Under the pieces are notes generated by a model. The model made no database searches, was not told where the DNA came from, and worked only from the letters and a program-made list of their open reading frames with translations. A DNA stretch of 64,000 bases from Thuidium tamariscinum (taxonomy: Eukaryota > Streptophyta > Bryopsida > Hypnales > Thuidiaceae). Each line of letters starts with the position of its first letter. Position 1 is the stretch's first letter. The position numbers and the translations under genes are program-made. Location of the stretch: assembly GCA_947034885.2 (NCBI GenBank), contig OX344750.2, forward strand, positions 31,606,821 through 31,670,820, in the 5' to 3' direction. This document shows, in pieces, positions 25,985-36,974 of the stretch.

Positions 25985-26738
25985 GGTGAATGCCGTGCGC
26001 TAGTGACGAGCAATACACATTTCAGCGATTCGCGATGCGGCAGTGACAAAATTGTGAGGTGCTCATGTCGCTGTGTGAGCATTCCTTTCCCACTCAAGTG
26101 AAGCAGCACATTCCGTCTACTGCAGTCGGTAAGATTTTCAACTTTAAAAAAAATGGGTTCATCAGAAATGGTCAGACGGTTCTGGCGTCAGCAAAGCTAT
26201 CGCTAGTGGATGGGGCAGCGGGGAAAGGAACAACGCATCCATGGGGCAGGCGCAACGATGTCCTGAAATTTGCATGTCGGTTACGTCCCGACTGAGTCCT
26301 GGAACTGCCCCAGTGGTCAATGCGAAGCTTTCTGCGGTGACTACCACGCATTGCAAGCTGCACAAATTGAAGAGGACTTCGAATTTCTCTTCTCCAAGAC
26401 TTCGTCTGTGTTTAGAACTTCATGCTCTGTATGCTCATTATTTTTCGTGAATTTCGTGCACCACACATGCGCTTCGAAGTGGACGTCGAAAGCAGTCGGG
26501 AGCCACTGCCCGCCATAGTCAACGGCCAGTCTCATGCAGTCAAACGTTAAAATCGTTACATCCACTCAGTAATTCAAGGTATTCCACTTGTACGTGACAT
26601 CCTCAGTTCATGGTTTTGAAGATCCTACGGTTGGAAGGTGCGCAAATTCAGTCCAGCCTTCAATTTCGGCCCTCTAAGGATTTGCCATTTTCAGTGTGCT
26701 TCGTGACCAGTCCATGAGAGCGACCATTAAAGGGTTAA
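25985..26738 (+). other. Right-hand noncoding part of the 6.9-kb piggyBac element
   Basis: GC-richer sequence resumes after the AT-rich insertion and runs to the right TTAA end. No gene recognised; frames at 26059-26565 overlap on both strands and have no domain character. Confidence 0.5.
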
Positions 26739-27470
26739 AAAGCTTTTACATTTAGCTATACAAAAATAAACAAACTAGAAGGTAGACAAACTATATTGCT
26801 AAAAGCTTTTAGGTAAAAATAGAAGTTGTGAATACCAATGGTGAAAGTGTTAGAGTGACAAATATGCATCACATATTCTTCTAAGCTAGGAAATCAAGAT
26901 ATATGCACAATAATAAATTTCATATCATTCTTTGTATTATTGTCCCAAAAAAAATTGTCATAAATTTAATCTCTCAATATTAAAAATTGAATGAAATGTT
27001 AGTGCTTAAACATGAATTTATCCATTTAAATGAAATTAGCACATTTGTTTTGTAGAACATATTTTTAATTGCCCACATTGGCATTGAAATGAAAATAAAT
27101 CATATAAATTTTGTGGTGATTATTAAAATAATAGCAAATAGAACTAGTTGTATAGAGAATGTTTAGTACAAGATGCTATAGAAGTTTTCTACAAATAATA
27201 AAAAAAGAATTATACTTCAAACTCTAATAAAGTAAAAGGAAAATAATAATGATTCCTTTTACATTCTAAAAAGATGAATTATAATAAAGTTTCTTTTCAC
27301 TTTTAAAAAAAAGGAAAAGAAGTTTAATGTAAAAGATCGTTTTTATTTTAAAAAATTGCCAAATTGTAATATATTTGGATTGAATATATAATGGATTAAT
27401 ATAATATTATAATATTATATATATTATAATATGAATAATATAATATAATAATTGTCACTATAATAAATAG
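26739..27470. other. AT-rich spacer
   Basis: Nothing recognised, apart from a dense ATATTATAAT tract at about 27,395-27,450 that precedes the tandem array. Confidence 0.6.
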
Positions 27471-29190
27471 TGTGCCATGTACCGTTGCCATAGTCAAAAT
27501 CAAAGTAAAAGTATTTTCCTAATTTTTTGAACTATAAATAACTTTAAAATTCAATATCTTTCCCACCATGAGTCAAATCATTACAAAACCAAGCCCATAC
27601 ACCCGTCCTCGCCGAGGGCTTTCCGACGATACTAAGAATGCCCCTGGGGGACTCACGGTCCAAGAGATTTCAACGTGACAAACAAACAAACAGCCTGTCT
27701 TAACCCCTAAAGGACCAACATGCGTTTTTTGGCAACATAGCAATTTTGGGCAGGTACATGTGAATAGAGATATGCATGTTTTGGACTAAAATTTTAATAG
27801 AATGTGGGGACGAGGAGTATCTTTCATATGTGCAAATTTCATGACATTTGGAAATATGAGTCAAAAGTTATTGCATAATATGTAGTTTGTTTCTCAACTC
27901 GGGCAGTCTGGGCAGATCTGAAAAAATCACTTTTTTAAGAAATAAAAATTTGAAATTTGTTCTTCAGATTTATATGTACTCAAAAAGCTTTGAATCATTG
28001 CATTTTAATAGTTGAAATGAAAGTTATGAGGCTTTTTAGTTTGCGGGCAGTTATGAAATTCCTACACCAAAAAAAACTTTGAAGTCCTTCATTTTACTGA
28101 AATTTCAATATTTTTGAAAAAAAATAATGCTATTAAATGTAGATTGTTTATTACAACAATTCAACCATTTGGATTGGAGTTTTTTAATTTTATAACTAAT
28201 TTACTCACAATTTAGTATTTTGAATCATTCCCTACTTCTTTCTACTTACTATATTTTTCCTATGTGTTGTACAACTCCAAATGATCTGAAATTTTCATGT
28301 ATGTAGCCAACTTTCTGTGAAGAATGAATCCAAAAAAGAACAATCATTTTGGACATTTTTTCATAATGATCTGACCTTGTGAAGTGCAGCTGCCCGGTTT
28401 TTCGTAGGACCAAAAAAAGGATTTTTGCCACTTCAAACGCTAATATCTTGCAATCTACATGGTGGAAATTTCTGAAATTTTTCCCACATATTCTCAAATT
28501 GAAGTACTGCAAGATCCTACAGTTACATATGTCAAAAATGATATTTAAAAAGAAATTGATACTTGTACTAGAAATGGCAGTTTTGGAGCATTTTTGGTGA
28601 GAATATAGTCAAGGAACTTTAGGGGTTAAGGTATAGACTAGTGTGCCTTGTGTCCATGCCATAGTCAAAATCAAAGTAAAAGTATTTTCCTAATTTTTTG
28701 ATTCATAAATAACTTCAAAATTCAATATCTTTTTGACCATAGGTCCAAATGTCACAAGACCAAGCACGTGCACCCCTCCTCGCCAAGGGCTTTCCGACAA
28801 TACCAAAAACGTGACCGAGGGACTCACAGTCCAGGAGATCTCAATGTAACAAATAAACAAACAAACAAAACAAAACAAACAAACAGCCTATCTTAAGGTA
28901 TAGACTAGTGTGCCTTGTGTCGATGCCACAATCAAAATCAAAGTAAAAGTATTTTTCTAATTTTTTGGTTTATAAATAACTTAGAAATTCAATATCTTTC
29001 CAACCATAGGTCCAAATACCACGAAACCAAGCTCATACACCCCTCCTCGCCAAGGGCTTTTTGAGGATACCAAGAACGCTATTGGGAGACCTACGATCAC
29101 GGAGATCTCAACGTAACAAACAAACAAAACAAAACAAAACAAAACAAACAGCCTGTCTTAAGGTATAGGTATACTTAAGGTATAGACTAG
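27471..29190 (+). repeat. 1720-bp block, copy 1 of a near-perfect tandem duplication
   Basis: It holds one interrupted unit plus two intact units. It appears identical to 29191-30910 base for base, apart from two differences in the first ~15 bases. Three separate open frames repeat with exactly the same translation at +1720. Confidence 0.9.
27700..28629 (+). mobile_element. TTAA-flanked piggyBac-like MITE, family A, inside the array
   Basis: TTAA at 27700-27703 followed by CCCCTAAAGGACC; right end ACTTTAGGGG followed by TTAA at 28626-28629. The target is seen unoccupied in a sister unit (CTATCTTAAGGTATAG near 28,890), which shows that exactly TTAA was duplicated on insertion. The inserted length is 926 bp. 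Noncoding. Confidence 0.92.
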
Positions 29191-30910
29191 TGTGCCATGT
29201 GCCATTGCCATAGTCAAAATCAAAGTAAAAGTATTTTCCTAATTTTTTGAACTATAAATAACTTTAAAATTCAATATCTTTCCCACCATGAGTCAAATCA
29301 TTACAAAACCAAGCCCATACACCCGTCCTCGCCGAGGGCTTTCCGACGATACTAAGAATGCCCCTGGGGGACTCACGGTCCAAGAGATTTCAACGTGACA
29401 AACAAACAAACAGCCTGTCTTAACCCCTAAAGGACCAACATGCGTTTTTTGGCAACATAGCAATTTTGGGCAGGTACATGTGAATAGAGATATGCATGTT
29501 TTGGACTAAAATTTTAATAGAATGTGGGGACGAGGAGTATCTTTCATATGTGCAAATTTCATGACATTTGGAAATATGAGTCAAAAGTTATTGCATAATA
29601 TGTAGTTTGTTTCTCAACTCGGGCAGTCTGGGCAGATCTGAAAAAATCACTTTTTTAAGAAATAAAAATTTGAAATTTGTTCTTCAGATTTATATGTACT
29701 CAAAAAGCTTTGAATCATTGCATTTTAATAGTTGAAATGAAAGTTATGAGGCTTTTTAGTTTGCGGGCAGTTATGAAATTCCTACACCAAAAAAAACTTT
29801 GAAGTCCTTCATTTTACTGAAATTTCAATATTTTTGAAAAAAAATAATGCTATTAAATGTAGATTGTTTATTACAACAATTCAACCATTTGGATTGGAGT
29901 TTTTTAATTTTATAACTAATTTACTCACAATTTAGTATTTTGAATCATTCCCTACTTCTTTCTACTTACTATATTTTTCCTATGTGTTGTACAACTCCAA
30001 ATGATCTGAAATTTTCATGTATGTAGCCAACTTTCTGTGAAGAATGAATCCAAAAAAGAACAATCATTTTGGACATTTTTTCATAATGATCTGACCTTGT
30101 GAAGTGCAGCTGCCCGGTTTTTCGTAGGACCAAAAAAAGGATTTTTGCCACTTCAAACGCTAATATCTTGCAATCTACATGGTGGAAATTTCTGAAATTT
30201 TTCCCACATATTCTCAAATTGAAGTACTGCAAGATCCTACAGTTACATATGTCAAAAATGATATTTAAAAAGAAATTGATACTTGTACTAGAAATGGCAG
30301 TTTTGGAGCATTTTTGGTGAGAATATAGTCAAGGAACTTTAGGGGTTAAGGTATAGACTAGTGTGCCTTGTGTCCATGCCATAGTCAAAATCAAAGTAAA
30401 AGTATTTTCCTAATTTTTTGATTCATAAATAACTTCAAAATTCAATATCTTTTTGACCATAGGTCCAAATGTCACAAGACCAAGCACGTGCACCCCTCCT
30501 CGCCAAGGGCTTTCCGACAATACCAAAAACGTGACCGAGGGACTCACAGTCCAGGAGATCTCAATGTAACAAATAAACAAACAAACAAAACAAAACAAAC
30601 AAACAGCCTATCTTAAGGTATAGACTAGTGTGCCTTGTGTCGATGCCACAATCAAAATCAAAGTAAAAGTATTTTTCTAATTTTTTGGTTTATAAATAAC
30701 TTAGAAATTCAATATCTTTCCAACCATAGGTCCAAATACCACGAAACCAAGCTCATACACCCCTCCTCGCCAAGGGCTTTTTGAGGATACCAAGAACGCT
30801 ATTGGGAGACCTACGATCACGGAGATCTCAACGTAACAAACAAACAAAACAAAACAAAACAAAACAAACAGCCTGTCTTAAGGTATAGGTATACTTAAGG
30901 TATAGACTAG
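29191..30910 (+). repeat. 1720-bp block, copy 2 of the tandem duplication
   Basis: Second copy of the block. The unit that follows (30911-31150) has clearly diverged, so the duplication ends at the unit boundary, as expected for unequal crossing-over between array units. Confidence 0.9.
29420..30349 (+). mobile_element. TTAA-flanked piggyBac-like MITE, family A, duplicated copy
   Basis: Same insertion as 27700-28629, copied with the 1720-bp block and apparently identical. It is not an independent insertion. Confidence 0.9.
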
Positions 30911-31189
30911 TGTGCCATGTGCCATTGCCATAGTCAAAATCAAAGTAAAAGTATTTTCCTAACTTTTTGGTTCATAAATAACTTTGAAATTCAATATCTT
31001 TCCCGTCTTGTGTCGGATTGCCACAAAACCAAGCCCGTGCACCCCTCCTCGCCGAGGACTTTCCAACGATACCAAGAACGCCACCGGGGGACCTATGGTC
31101 GCAGAGATCTCAACATGACAAACAAACAAACAAAACAAACAACCTAATTTAATGTGTGGATGGATGTATATATATAATTAATAATATTA

Positions 31190-31386
31190 ATAATAATGAA
31201 TAATATATATTATAATAATAATATATAATAATATATAATAATATATAATAATATATAATAATATATAATAATATATAATAATATATAATAATATATAATA
31301 ATATATAATAATATATAATAATATATAATAATATATAATAATATATAATAATATATAATAATATATAATAATATATAATAATATTA
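31190..31386. repeat. 10-bp microsatellite (TAATATATAA)n
   Basis: About eighteen near-perfect copies of a 10-bp unit. The 103-codon minus-strand frame through it (all Ile/Tyr/Leu) is an artefact of the repeat. Confidence 0.9.
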
Positions 31387-31396
31387 ATAATTAGGG

Positions 31397-32048
31397 TTAA
31401 GAATTCCTTGCAACACCTGCGGGTTGCAATTCTGTTCAGGCGATTCCTCGTGGTGGACACATTTCAGGTACGCCCTCCATTGTACTATCAACCTTAACCC
31501 ACACTATAAGAAACTTGTGTTTTAGATGACGGATTTTAGGTGACATCTAATGTAGTAACTTGTGATTTTATGTCCAAACTAATGTCCGCCATAACATCAA
31601 GATGTTATGGCGGACATTAGTTTGGACATAAAATCACAAGTTACTACATTAGATGTCACCTAAAATCCGTCATCTAAAACATAGGTTTCTTATAGTGCCA
31701 TCAGCCTCAACTCAGCGTTCAACTTTGCAATTCGTCTCTCACATCGTGCATACGAGTTCCTAATTTCACACACGCGGGTTTCGGGACAGGTGCACTGACG
31801 GCGCAGCGGAATTCTGAACGGGCTTGGCTAAGGAGGCAGCCGGTGCTCCACAAACTTTCCACACACTTGGCTGCGGGCAACGACTTCGCAGAGAAATTGG
31901 ACAGTGCAAAACTCAACCTGTCCCTGCTTGCATTGTGCGTTTGCATTCTCGAATTTTTATTGATATGGGTGCCCTACTTAAAGGACATATAGGGATGAAA
32001 CACTACAAGTACGTCTAGTCGTTGGTAGACCTTCCTTAGACTGGTTAA
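31397..32048. mobile_element. Candidate TTAA element with hairpins inside both ends
   Basis: TTAA at 31397-31400 and 32045-32048 bound a GC-richer 652-bp segment. Just inside the left end is the hairpin TTGCAAC...GGTTGCAA; just inside the right end is GTCTA...TAGAC. The outermost bases do not form a convincing inverted repeat, so this is weaker than the other TTAA elements. A CACTA-type foldback is inserted in it at 31502. Confidence 0.35.
31502..31697. mobile_element. 196-bp CACTA-type foldback MITE, nearly perfect hairpin
   Basis: The two arms are 97 bp each around a 2-base centre. Both ends begin CACTATAAGAAAC, and the arms differ at only two positions near the tips. The flanks are CCA at 31499-31501 and 31698-31700, a 3-bp target duplication. 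CACTA termini with 3-bp duplications are the established mark of plant EnSpm/CACTA elements. The near identity of the arms points to recent origin or arm homogenisation. If transcribed, the RNA would form a long perfect hairpin. Confidence 0.93.
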
Positions 32049-32424
32049 GAATTCTGGAACATTAAAAACATCCAACAAAGAAAAATAATCATCCATTAGC
32101 CGAACATGAGAAATCAAGGACATAATGACACCGAAGCATAAAATAAATCGGTCTTCAATTGATTAGGAAATATTAAATTAATGTTAAAAAAATTAAACTG
32201 ATTACCCTTGATTCGAGGATAAAGATAAGACTGTAAGAAGTCCATTTTTACCCTCAACTCAAGGATGTGATCTACGGATTGAATTCATAATGAACTTGCA
32301 AGTTGGACTTCCAGTACTTTCGGAGTTCATTGTCGTCTCGTAATGCATTGCCTGTCGCTCGTGGTTATTGTCATTCACTATCAATTTTTGTGGTTTGTTT
32401 TTCCATTTCAGTGCATAGCGTAAG

Positions 32425-33611
32425 ATGGGAAAGAAACCAAAGCAGGGGAAGAAACCGAAGGCTACCCATACTTCCAAGAACGATGGGGAAGCACTTGAAC
32501 AGCAGGCAGAAATAGCGTTAGTAGATGGAGAGGGTTTTGGACCCAACGACACAGTGGTGGTGGAATTTGTTTACTCCGAGAAACCACTTGTGTACTACCA
32601 AAATGTTCATCCCACTAGTTCGATTCCAGCACAATTTATCACGGATTCGCTCGTGAAATGTGTAGAACAATGGAACCGTCTTTTGCCTGGTAAGTTGTGC
32701 GTTGTGCTGAATATTTTGGTGTCATGTCTTAGACGACGAGCTTGAGTTCTTTAAATCGTGCTTCTGTATAACTTCATTTGATTTTTCATTCAGGTCTTGG
32801 TGTACATGATTTGATCACCCACCCAGTTCCCCAAATGCTTGAGGATGCCACCTTTATGCAATGGTCAGGATTTGTACAAGTTCAGTTAAAGGAGCACTTG
32901 ACTTCAGGACTTTGCCATCAAGTAACGGAGCTACGGGGAGAAATTTTGGAAGCCAACTCGGTTGTTCAATGGAAACAATCAGAGTGTGAGCTTTTGATAG
33001 AGGACGCTATGGAACGGGCCACTGACTTAGCCGCAGTGAAGATGCGAAGTGAATATGATGAAGCCGGCAAGAACCAATAGATGTTCATAAAAAACCAAGG
33101 CATCATAAACAATCAACAAAAGGATGAAAACGAAATGTTAAAGTCAGAGGCGAAATAATATGAAGATCGCATCAATGTGTTGGAGTTGGAGGCGGGCTTA
33201 TCCAAATTTGGTATCACAAGCTTGAACGACCAAGTGAAGAAATTGAGACGCCTGACAAACCATGTGCAGAGACGGGTAGCTTTAGAGAAAGCCCGTGCCA
33301 ACATTACGATGGCTCTAGGGAAAGCTGGTCGGGCGCTGGAAGAAAGTTGGATTCATTACTTTGGAGAATTTACATTTGATGATTGGACTGCAATCTTTCA
33401 TGAAGAGGAGAAGAATTTGATTGAAAATGTAAAAATACTTTTGAAAGTAGGTTCTGTTATACCTAACATTGAAATCCATCAGTTGGACGCAGAAGATGTC
33501 ATAGATGGTATAATGGCCTCCGACGTTGAGGCGGACCGTGATGCTTGGTTATGGATATATACCTACGCTTTTCCAGACGCAGCAGTAAATGCTATAGCCA
33601 ATACATCTTAG
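32425..33611 (+). pseudogene. Unidentified two-exon gene with coiled coil and two in-frame stops
   Basis: Exon 1 (32425-32689) starts MGKKPKQGKKPKATHTSKND, a basic N-terminus. A canonical intron (GTAAGT at 32690, CATTCAG ending at 32793) joins the codon to give RLLPGLGVHDLITHP. Exon 2 runs to a stop at 33609-33611 in one frame, broken only by TAG (33078-33080) and TAA (33156-33158). The region after the stops is helix-rich and likely coiled coil (NDQVKKLRRLTNHVQRRVA); the end is acidic (IHQLDAEDVIDGIMASDVEA). About 360 codons in all. An acceptor-like TTTTTCCATTTCAG just before 32410 suggests a leader intron. I do not recognise the family. It could be an accessory protein of a DNA transposon or a decayed host gene. 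Confidence 0.55.
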
Positions 33612-33672
33612 ATAGGCTTAGTTAGATCTTCTTGTTTCTATTACTCTGTATCCCGTGTAGACCTGCTTTTCA

Positions 33673-34401
33673 GGGTGATTGCAAGAAACACTTGTCCTAT
33701 TTTTTGTCCCCTTGACCTCCAACATGTAGTTTTTTGTTCATAACTTTTGCATCGTTTGCCTTATCAACTTGAAATTTAGAATGAAGGTGCATACAAAAGT
33801 TTTATATGTTGTGTAATTTTTTCAATTTAAAAAAAATTAGTTTACTATTTTTAAACTGCCCCCGATTGGCTGTCTACCTTGGCCATTTTGGGGGGTTTTT
33901 AGTCCTATTTTTGATCCAAAAATGAAAATTTTGATCTGAAAATTGGCATGCTTAGATCTATAGTATAGTTACACAATCCCTAAGAAGAATTTTTGAAAAT
34001 ATTAAACTGTCCAACTTCCACATGTCGTCAAAGTGGTTGACTTTGTGCAAGTGTATAGAATAAAATTAATTTTTTCCAAAGATGAAATTTGTTGGAAAAG
34101 AAAGACCTTTACTTGAAGAAAAAATGGATTTTTCATTTTTATTTTTTGAATTTTTTTACTATTTTTACCAAATTAGTGAAAAAAGAGCTATTTTCATTGT
34201 ATTTTCCATTGTCTATAACATTTAGAGAAAAAATTTCTTAGGTCTGAATTTCAAGAGACATAATATTCTCATTGCTCTTCAAATTATCCATATTTTTTTC
34301 AATTTAAAAAAAAATTATTTCAAAGGGTCATAGGACTCACATGACTGATTGATTTTGAGCCATTTTGAGCCAAAACCGGTAAGTGTTTCTTGCAACAACC
34401 C
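33673..34401 (+). mobile_element. MITE family S (4-bp TSD), copy 1
   Basis: A 729-bp element with terminal inverted repeats GGGTGATTGCAAGAAACACTT and, reversed, GGGTTGTTGCAAGAAACACTT. Target duplication TTCA (33669-33672 and 34402-34405). Noncoding, AT-rich. The superfamily is unassigned: 4-bp duplications that are not TTAA are known from Sola and Chapaev-type elements. Confidence 0.88.
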
Positions 34402-34405
34402 TTCA

Positions 34406-34888
34406 ACAGAGTAGATATCATAACTACAAGCTGCAAATTACTACACATTTTCTCAAATCCCTTGGCTACCAAAGTTTGTATTCTCTTTTCTGATGAAAAG
34501 ATTGGTAAACTCATTCTGTTGCAAGCTTATTCGTCAATGTAGTCAGATTAGGGTGCAGTTCGTATTTTCGAAGCGTTTCTGCATCTTCAGGTCTTATTGC
34601 TTTTTTTCAAACTGCTGAAATATTATTCGCTTCTTTTTTGGTTTGGGGATCAGTGTTTGGATTTGGTACTCTTGATGCGGTCGTGAATTTGTTGCACATG
34701 CACCCCCTTGTGCAGTTTTTTATTAAGCGTTTCGAGTCTCTGTCAGAAGTTTTCTTGTTTAACATCGGTGCTTGACGTTGTCTTAGGGAAAGAATGTCTA
34801 ACATTACTTCACTTTGAGCGCGTTGGATGTGCGCCAAGTGTGATTGTTTTGAAGGTTTGTGCGTCCAGGAGATGCCTTGATTTCTGGG
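34406..34888. other. Spacer between MITE S copy 1 and the NmrA 5' fragment
   Basis: Moderate base composition, probably the continuation of the region the MITE landed in. No gene recognised. Confidence 0.4.
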
Positions 34889-35380
34889 AATGAGCTTCGG
34901 GTGGCTGCGAATTCCCTCCGACTGCGCCATGGAATACTACTTGGTGGTTCCAGCAAGGAGACGGATCGGAAGCTTCCCGTCTGCGGGACAATTGCAAACT
35001 TTGAGCTCGACGTGTGGATTCTACCACTCGGATTCTGCTACAGTGATACCACTACTCTGGCTCAACTACTCTGATTCTGCAACTCTGCTTCAATTCCACT
35101 GCTCTGATTCCAATACGCTAATTCATCAACATGCGGCAATCCGTGAAGCTCGACTAGCTATAGCGAGTGTGAAGGTGGACTTGAACGTGGAACGTGAACA
35201 CGATCACTTGCAAGTCGTCCATATATGCTGTCGATATATGCCGTGATCGAGGTGATGGCAGCAACTGCCGGAGGAGGTCCGTTTGAGTTTCTGCGTAACT
35301 TTCCTGTCTGGCATCTGCGGTCCCACCGTCGGTATTGGAAGCATTGTTCGAAACTGGTGCAGTGGAGCTCATTTCCCCGT
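34889..35380 (-). pseudogene. Inverted copy of the NmrA-like gene's leader and first ~14 codons
   Basis: The minus strand matches 12010-12490: the leader landmarks CTTCCAATACCGACGGTGG and GGACCTCCTCCGGCAG, and the first residues MAQSEGIRSHPKLI, are all present. Similarity stops abruptly just after the codon for that Ile, before the nucleotide-binding motif, so no enzyme is encoded. The copy is diverged by small changes and so is not recent. It lies between two inverted MITE S copies. Confidence 0.85.
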
Positions 35381-36243
35381 CAGCTTTCGTGATAGTCGAC
35401 GGAGTTATTCGAAGCGTAAAAAAGGTATGCGTACCAGGGTGTTTTTTTTTCATTTCTTGTGAAGTGTATTGGCGATATTTCATTTTATCGTGGAGCTCCA
35501 AATCTCAACATTCATCCATATATTGGATAGAAAATATTGTATGAGCACATAATACATACCTATCATTCTATTTTCATCCATTATTTGGCAATTTTATCCA
35601 CTATTTTAAAAAAAATTGGAGTTTATTGGCGATTTCATCCAAAAATTTTATAGTTTTTTCCCTATAGGCTTGGTGCTAGGCCAAAATTTTTGGTGCAATT
35701 TTGCACCAAATCACCAAAAAAAAAAACCCTGATATGTATCCAAAATCGCCCCCAACCCACGGCAATGGTGACCCTCATTGGTGGTCTTTCTTGCATGAGG
35801 GGAAATTGTAAAGGGTTGCAAAGGGTTCATTTATTATTCTACACTTTGAAGCAATGACTTGGGATTACTAGTTGCAACCATATAAGAAGTTCAAAGAACC
35901 GCATTAGAATTCAAATTGATGAGTATAGTTCTCCAAAGAACAACAATAGGAAGCTATATGTTTGGCTTTGAACACCTATAATTATGAGTCTTTTTTTTTA
36001 ATGAAAATTGAGTTGACAAAAATACATGTGGAATAAACATTCTAATTCATAAATAAAATCTTGAATTTGATAAATTTAAGTATATGCAACAGACTAAACG
36101 GGTGATAATGGCTTGGACAATGGATTGTTGTACATAATAAATAGCTATACTAGAAGCGGTTCTTTGCAAGATTGATTCTTCTTTGGAGTAAGATAGCTAA
36201 TGTTCAAAGAACTTTGTTACAATAGGTTTTTGTCTTTACAACA
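35381..36243. other. Intergenic DNA, nothing firm
   Basis: AT-rich. A short palindrome, TTTGGTGCAATTTTGCACCAAA (20-base core), near 35,688-35,709 is the only structure noted. Confidence 0.45.
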
Positions 36244-36974
36244 GGGTCTTTGTAAGAAACACTTACCGGTTTTGGCTCAAAATGGCCTTTTTCCATGAGT
36301 CCTGTGACTTTTGGAATAATTTTTTCTTAAATAAAATAAAATATGTGTAATTTGAAGAGCAATGAGAATATTGTATCTCTTAAAATTCAGACCTAAGAAA
36401 ATTGACCTCTAAAAGTTATGCACAAAAAAAGGACAATGGAAAATACAATGAAAATAGACACTTTTTTCTTTGATTTTTTAAAAATAGTAAAAAAATTCAA
36501 AAAAACAAAATTCAAAAATATATTTTCCCTAACTTAAATTTTCTTCTTTTACAATAAATTTCATCTTCAAAAAAAATATTTTGTGTTCTGTACAAGTGTA
36601 CCTTGGTAGTGCACTTTGAGCACATGTGGAAGTTGGACAGTTTAATATTTTCAAAAATTATTTTAAGGGATTGTGTAAATATACTATAGGTCCAAGCATG
36701 CCAATTTTCAGCTCAAAATTTTCTTTTTTGGGTTAAAAATAGGACTAAAACCCCCCAAAATGGCCAAGGTAGACACCCAATTGGGGGCAGTTTAAAAATA
36801 GTAAAATAATTTCGAAAAAATTGAAAAAATTACAAAAAAATGTAAAACTTTTGTAGGCACCTTCATTTCAAGTTTCAAGTCAAACAAACAAAAGATGAAA
36901 AAGTTATGAGCAAAAAACTACCTAGTAAAGGTCAAGGGGACAAAAAAAAGGACAAGTGTTTCTTGCAATCACCC
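36244..36974 (-). mobile_element. MITE family S (4-bp TSD), copy 2, inverted relative to copy 1
   Basis: A 731-bp element. The right end reversed is GGGTGATTGCAAGAAACACTT; the left end is GGGTCTTTGTAAGAAACACTT. Target duplication AACA (36240-36243 and 36975-36978). The interior is the reverse complement of copy 1 throughout (shared CCCCAAAATGGCCAAGGTAG; GGAAGTTGGACAGTTTAAT). Its own target duplication shows that it inserted independently. Confidence 0.88.

Larger units (their letters stand above)
19819..26738 (+). mobile_element. 6.9-kb piggyBac-superfamily transposon, probably inactive
   Basis: It is bounded by TTAA at 19819-19822 and 26735-26738. Inner termini are CCCTTAACTGGGTCG on the left and, reversed, CCCTTTAATGGTCG on the right. 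Just inside the left end is a hairpin, GTCCAAATATTGGAC. The interior is GC-richer than the host DNA and encodes a piggyBac transposase (21720-24911) with three in-frame stops. A block of about 25,400-25,985 is a later AT-rich insertion holding two palindromes and a hAT-like MITE end. At 6.9 kb it is longer than typical piggyBac elements even after subtracting that insertion; the 1.9 kb before the transposase has no recognisable gene. Confidence 0.88.
27471..31150 (+). repeat. Tandem array of ~240-280-bp units with (CAAA)n tails
   Basis: Seven units begin with TAGTGTGCC near 27470, 28640, 28910, 29190, 30360, 30630 and 30910. Each has an AT-rich front (AAGTAAAAGTATTTT), a GC-rich middle (CACCCCTCCTCGCC, GGGCTTTCC) and a tail of CAAA or CAAAA repeats before CAGCCT...TTAAGGTA. 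The layout resembles a SINE or the 3' end of a LINE with a simple-repeat tail, but no tRNA-like promoter or reverse transcriptase was recognised, so the class is open. Two units are interrupted by a TTAA element. Confidence 0.85.

Noticed and set aside
28249-28600. Frames repeated exactly at +1720
   Set aside because: Noncoding MITE sequence; identity comes from the tandem duplication, not selection.
27395-31386. CRISPR-like array
   Set aside because: Unit length (~250 bp), CAAA tails and plant context do not fit; there is no short repeat-spacer pattern.
31149-31460. 103-codon Ile/Tyr/Leu frame
   Set aside because: Translation of a 10-bp microsatellite.
35688-35709. Palindrome near TTGGTGCAATTTTGCACCAA as a terminator or element end
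   Set aside because: Isolated, no flanking duplication, no gene ending there.
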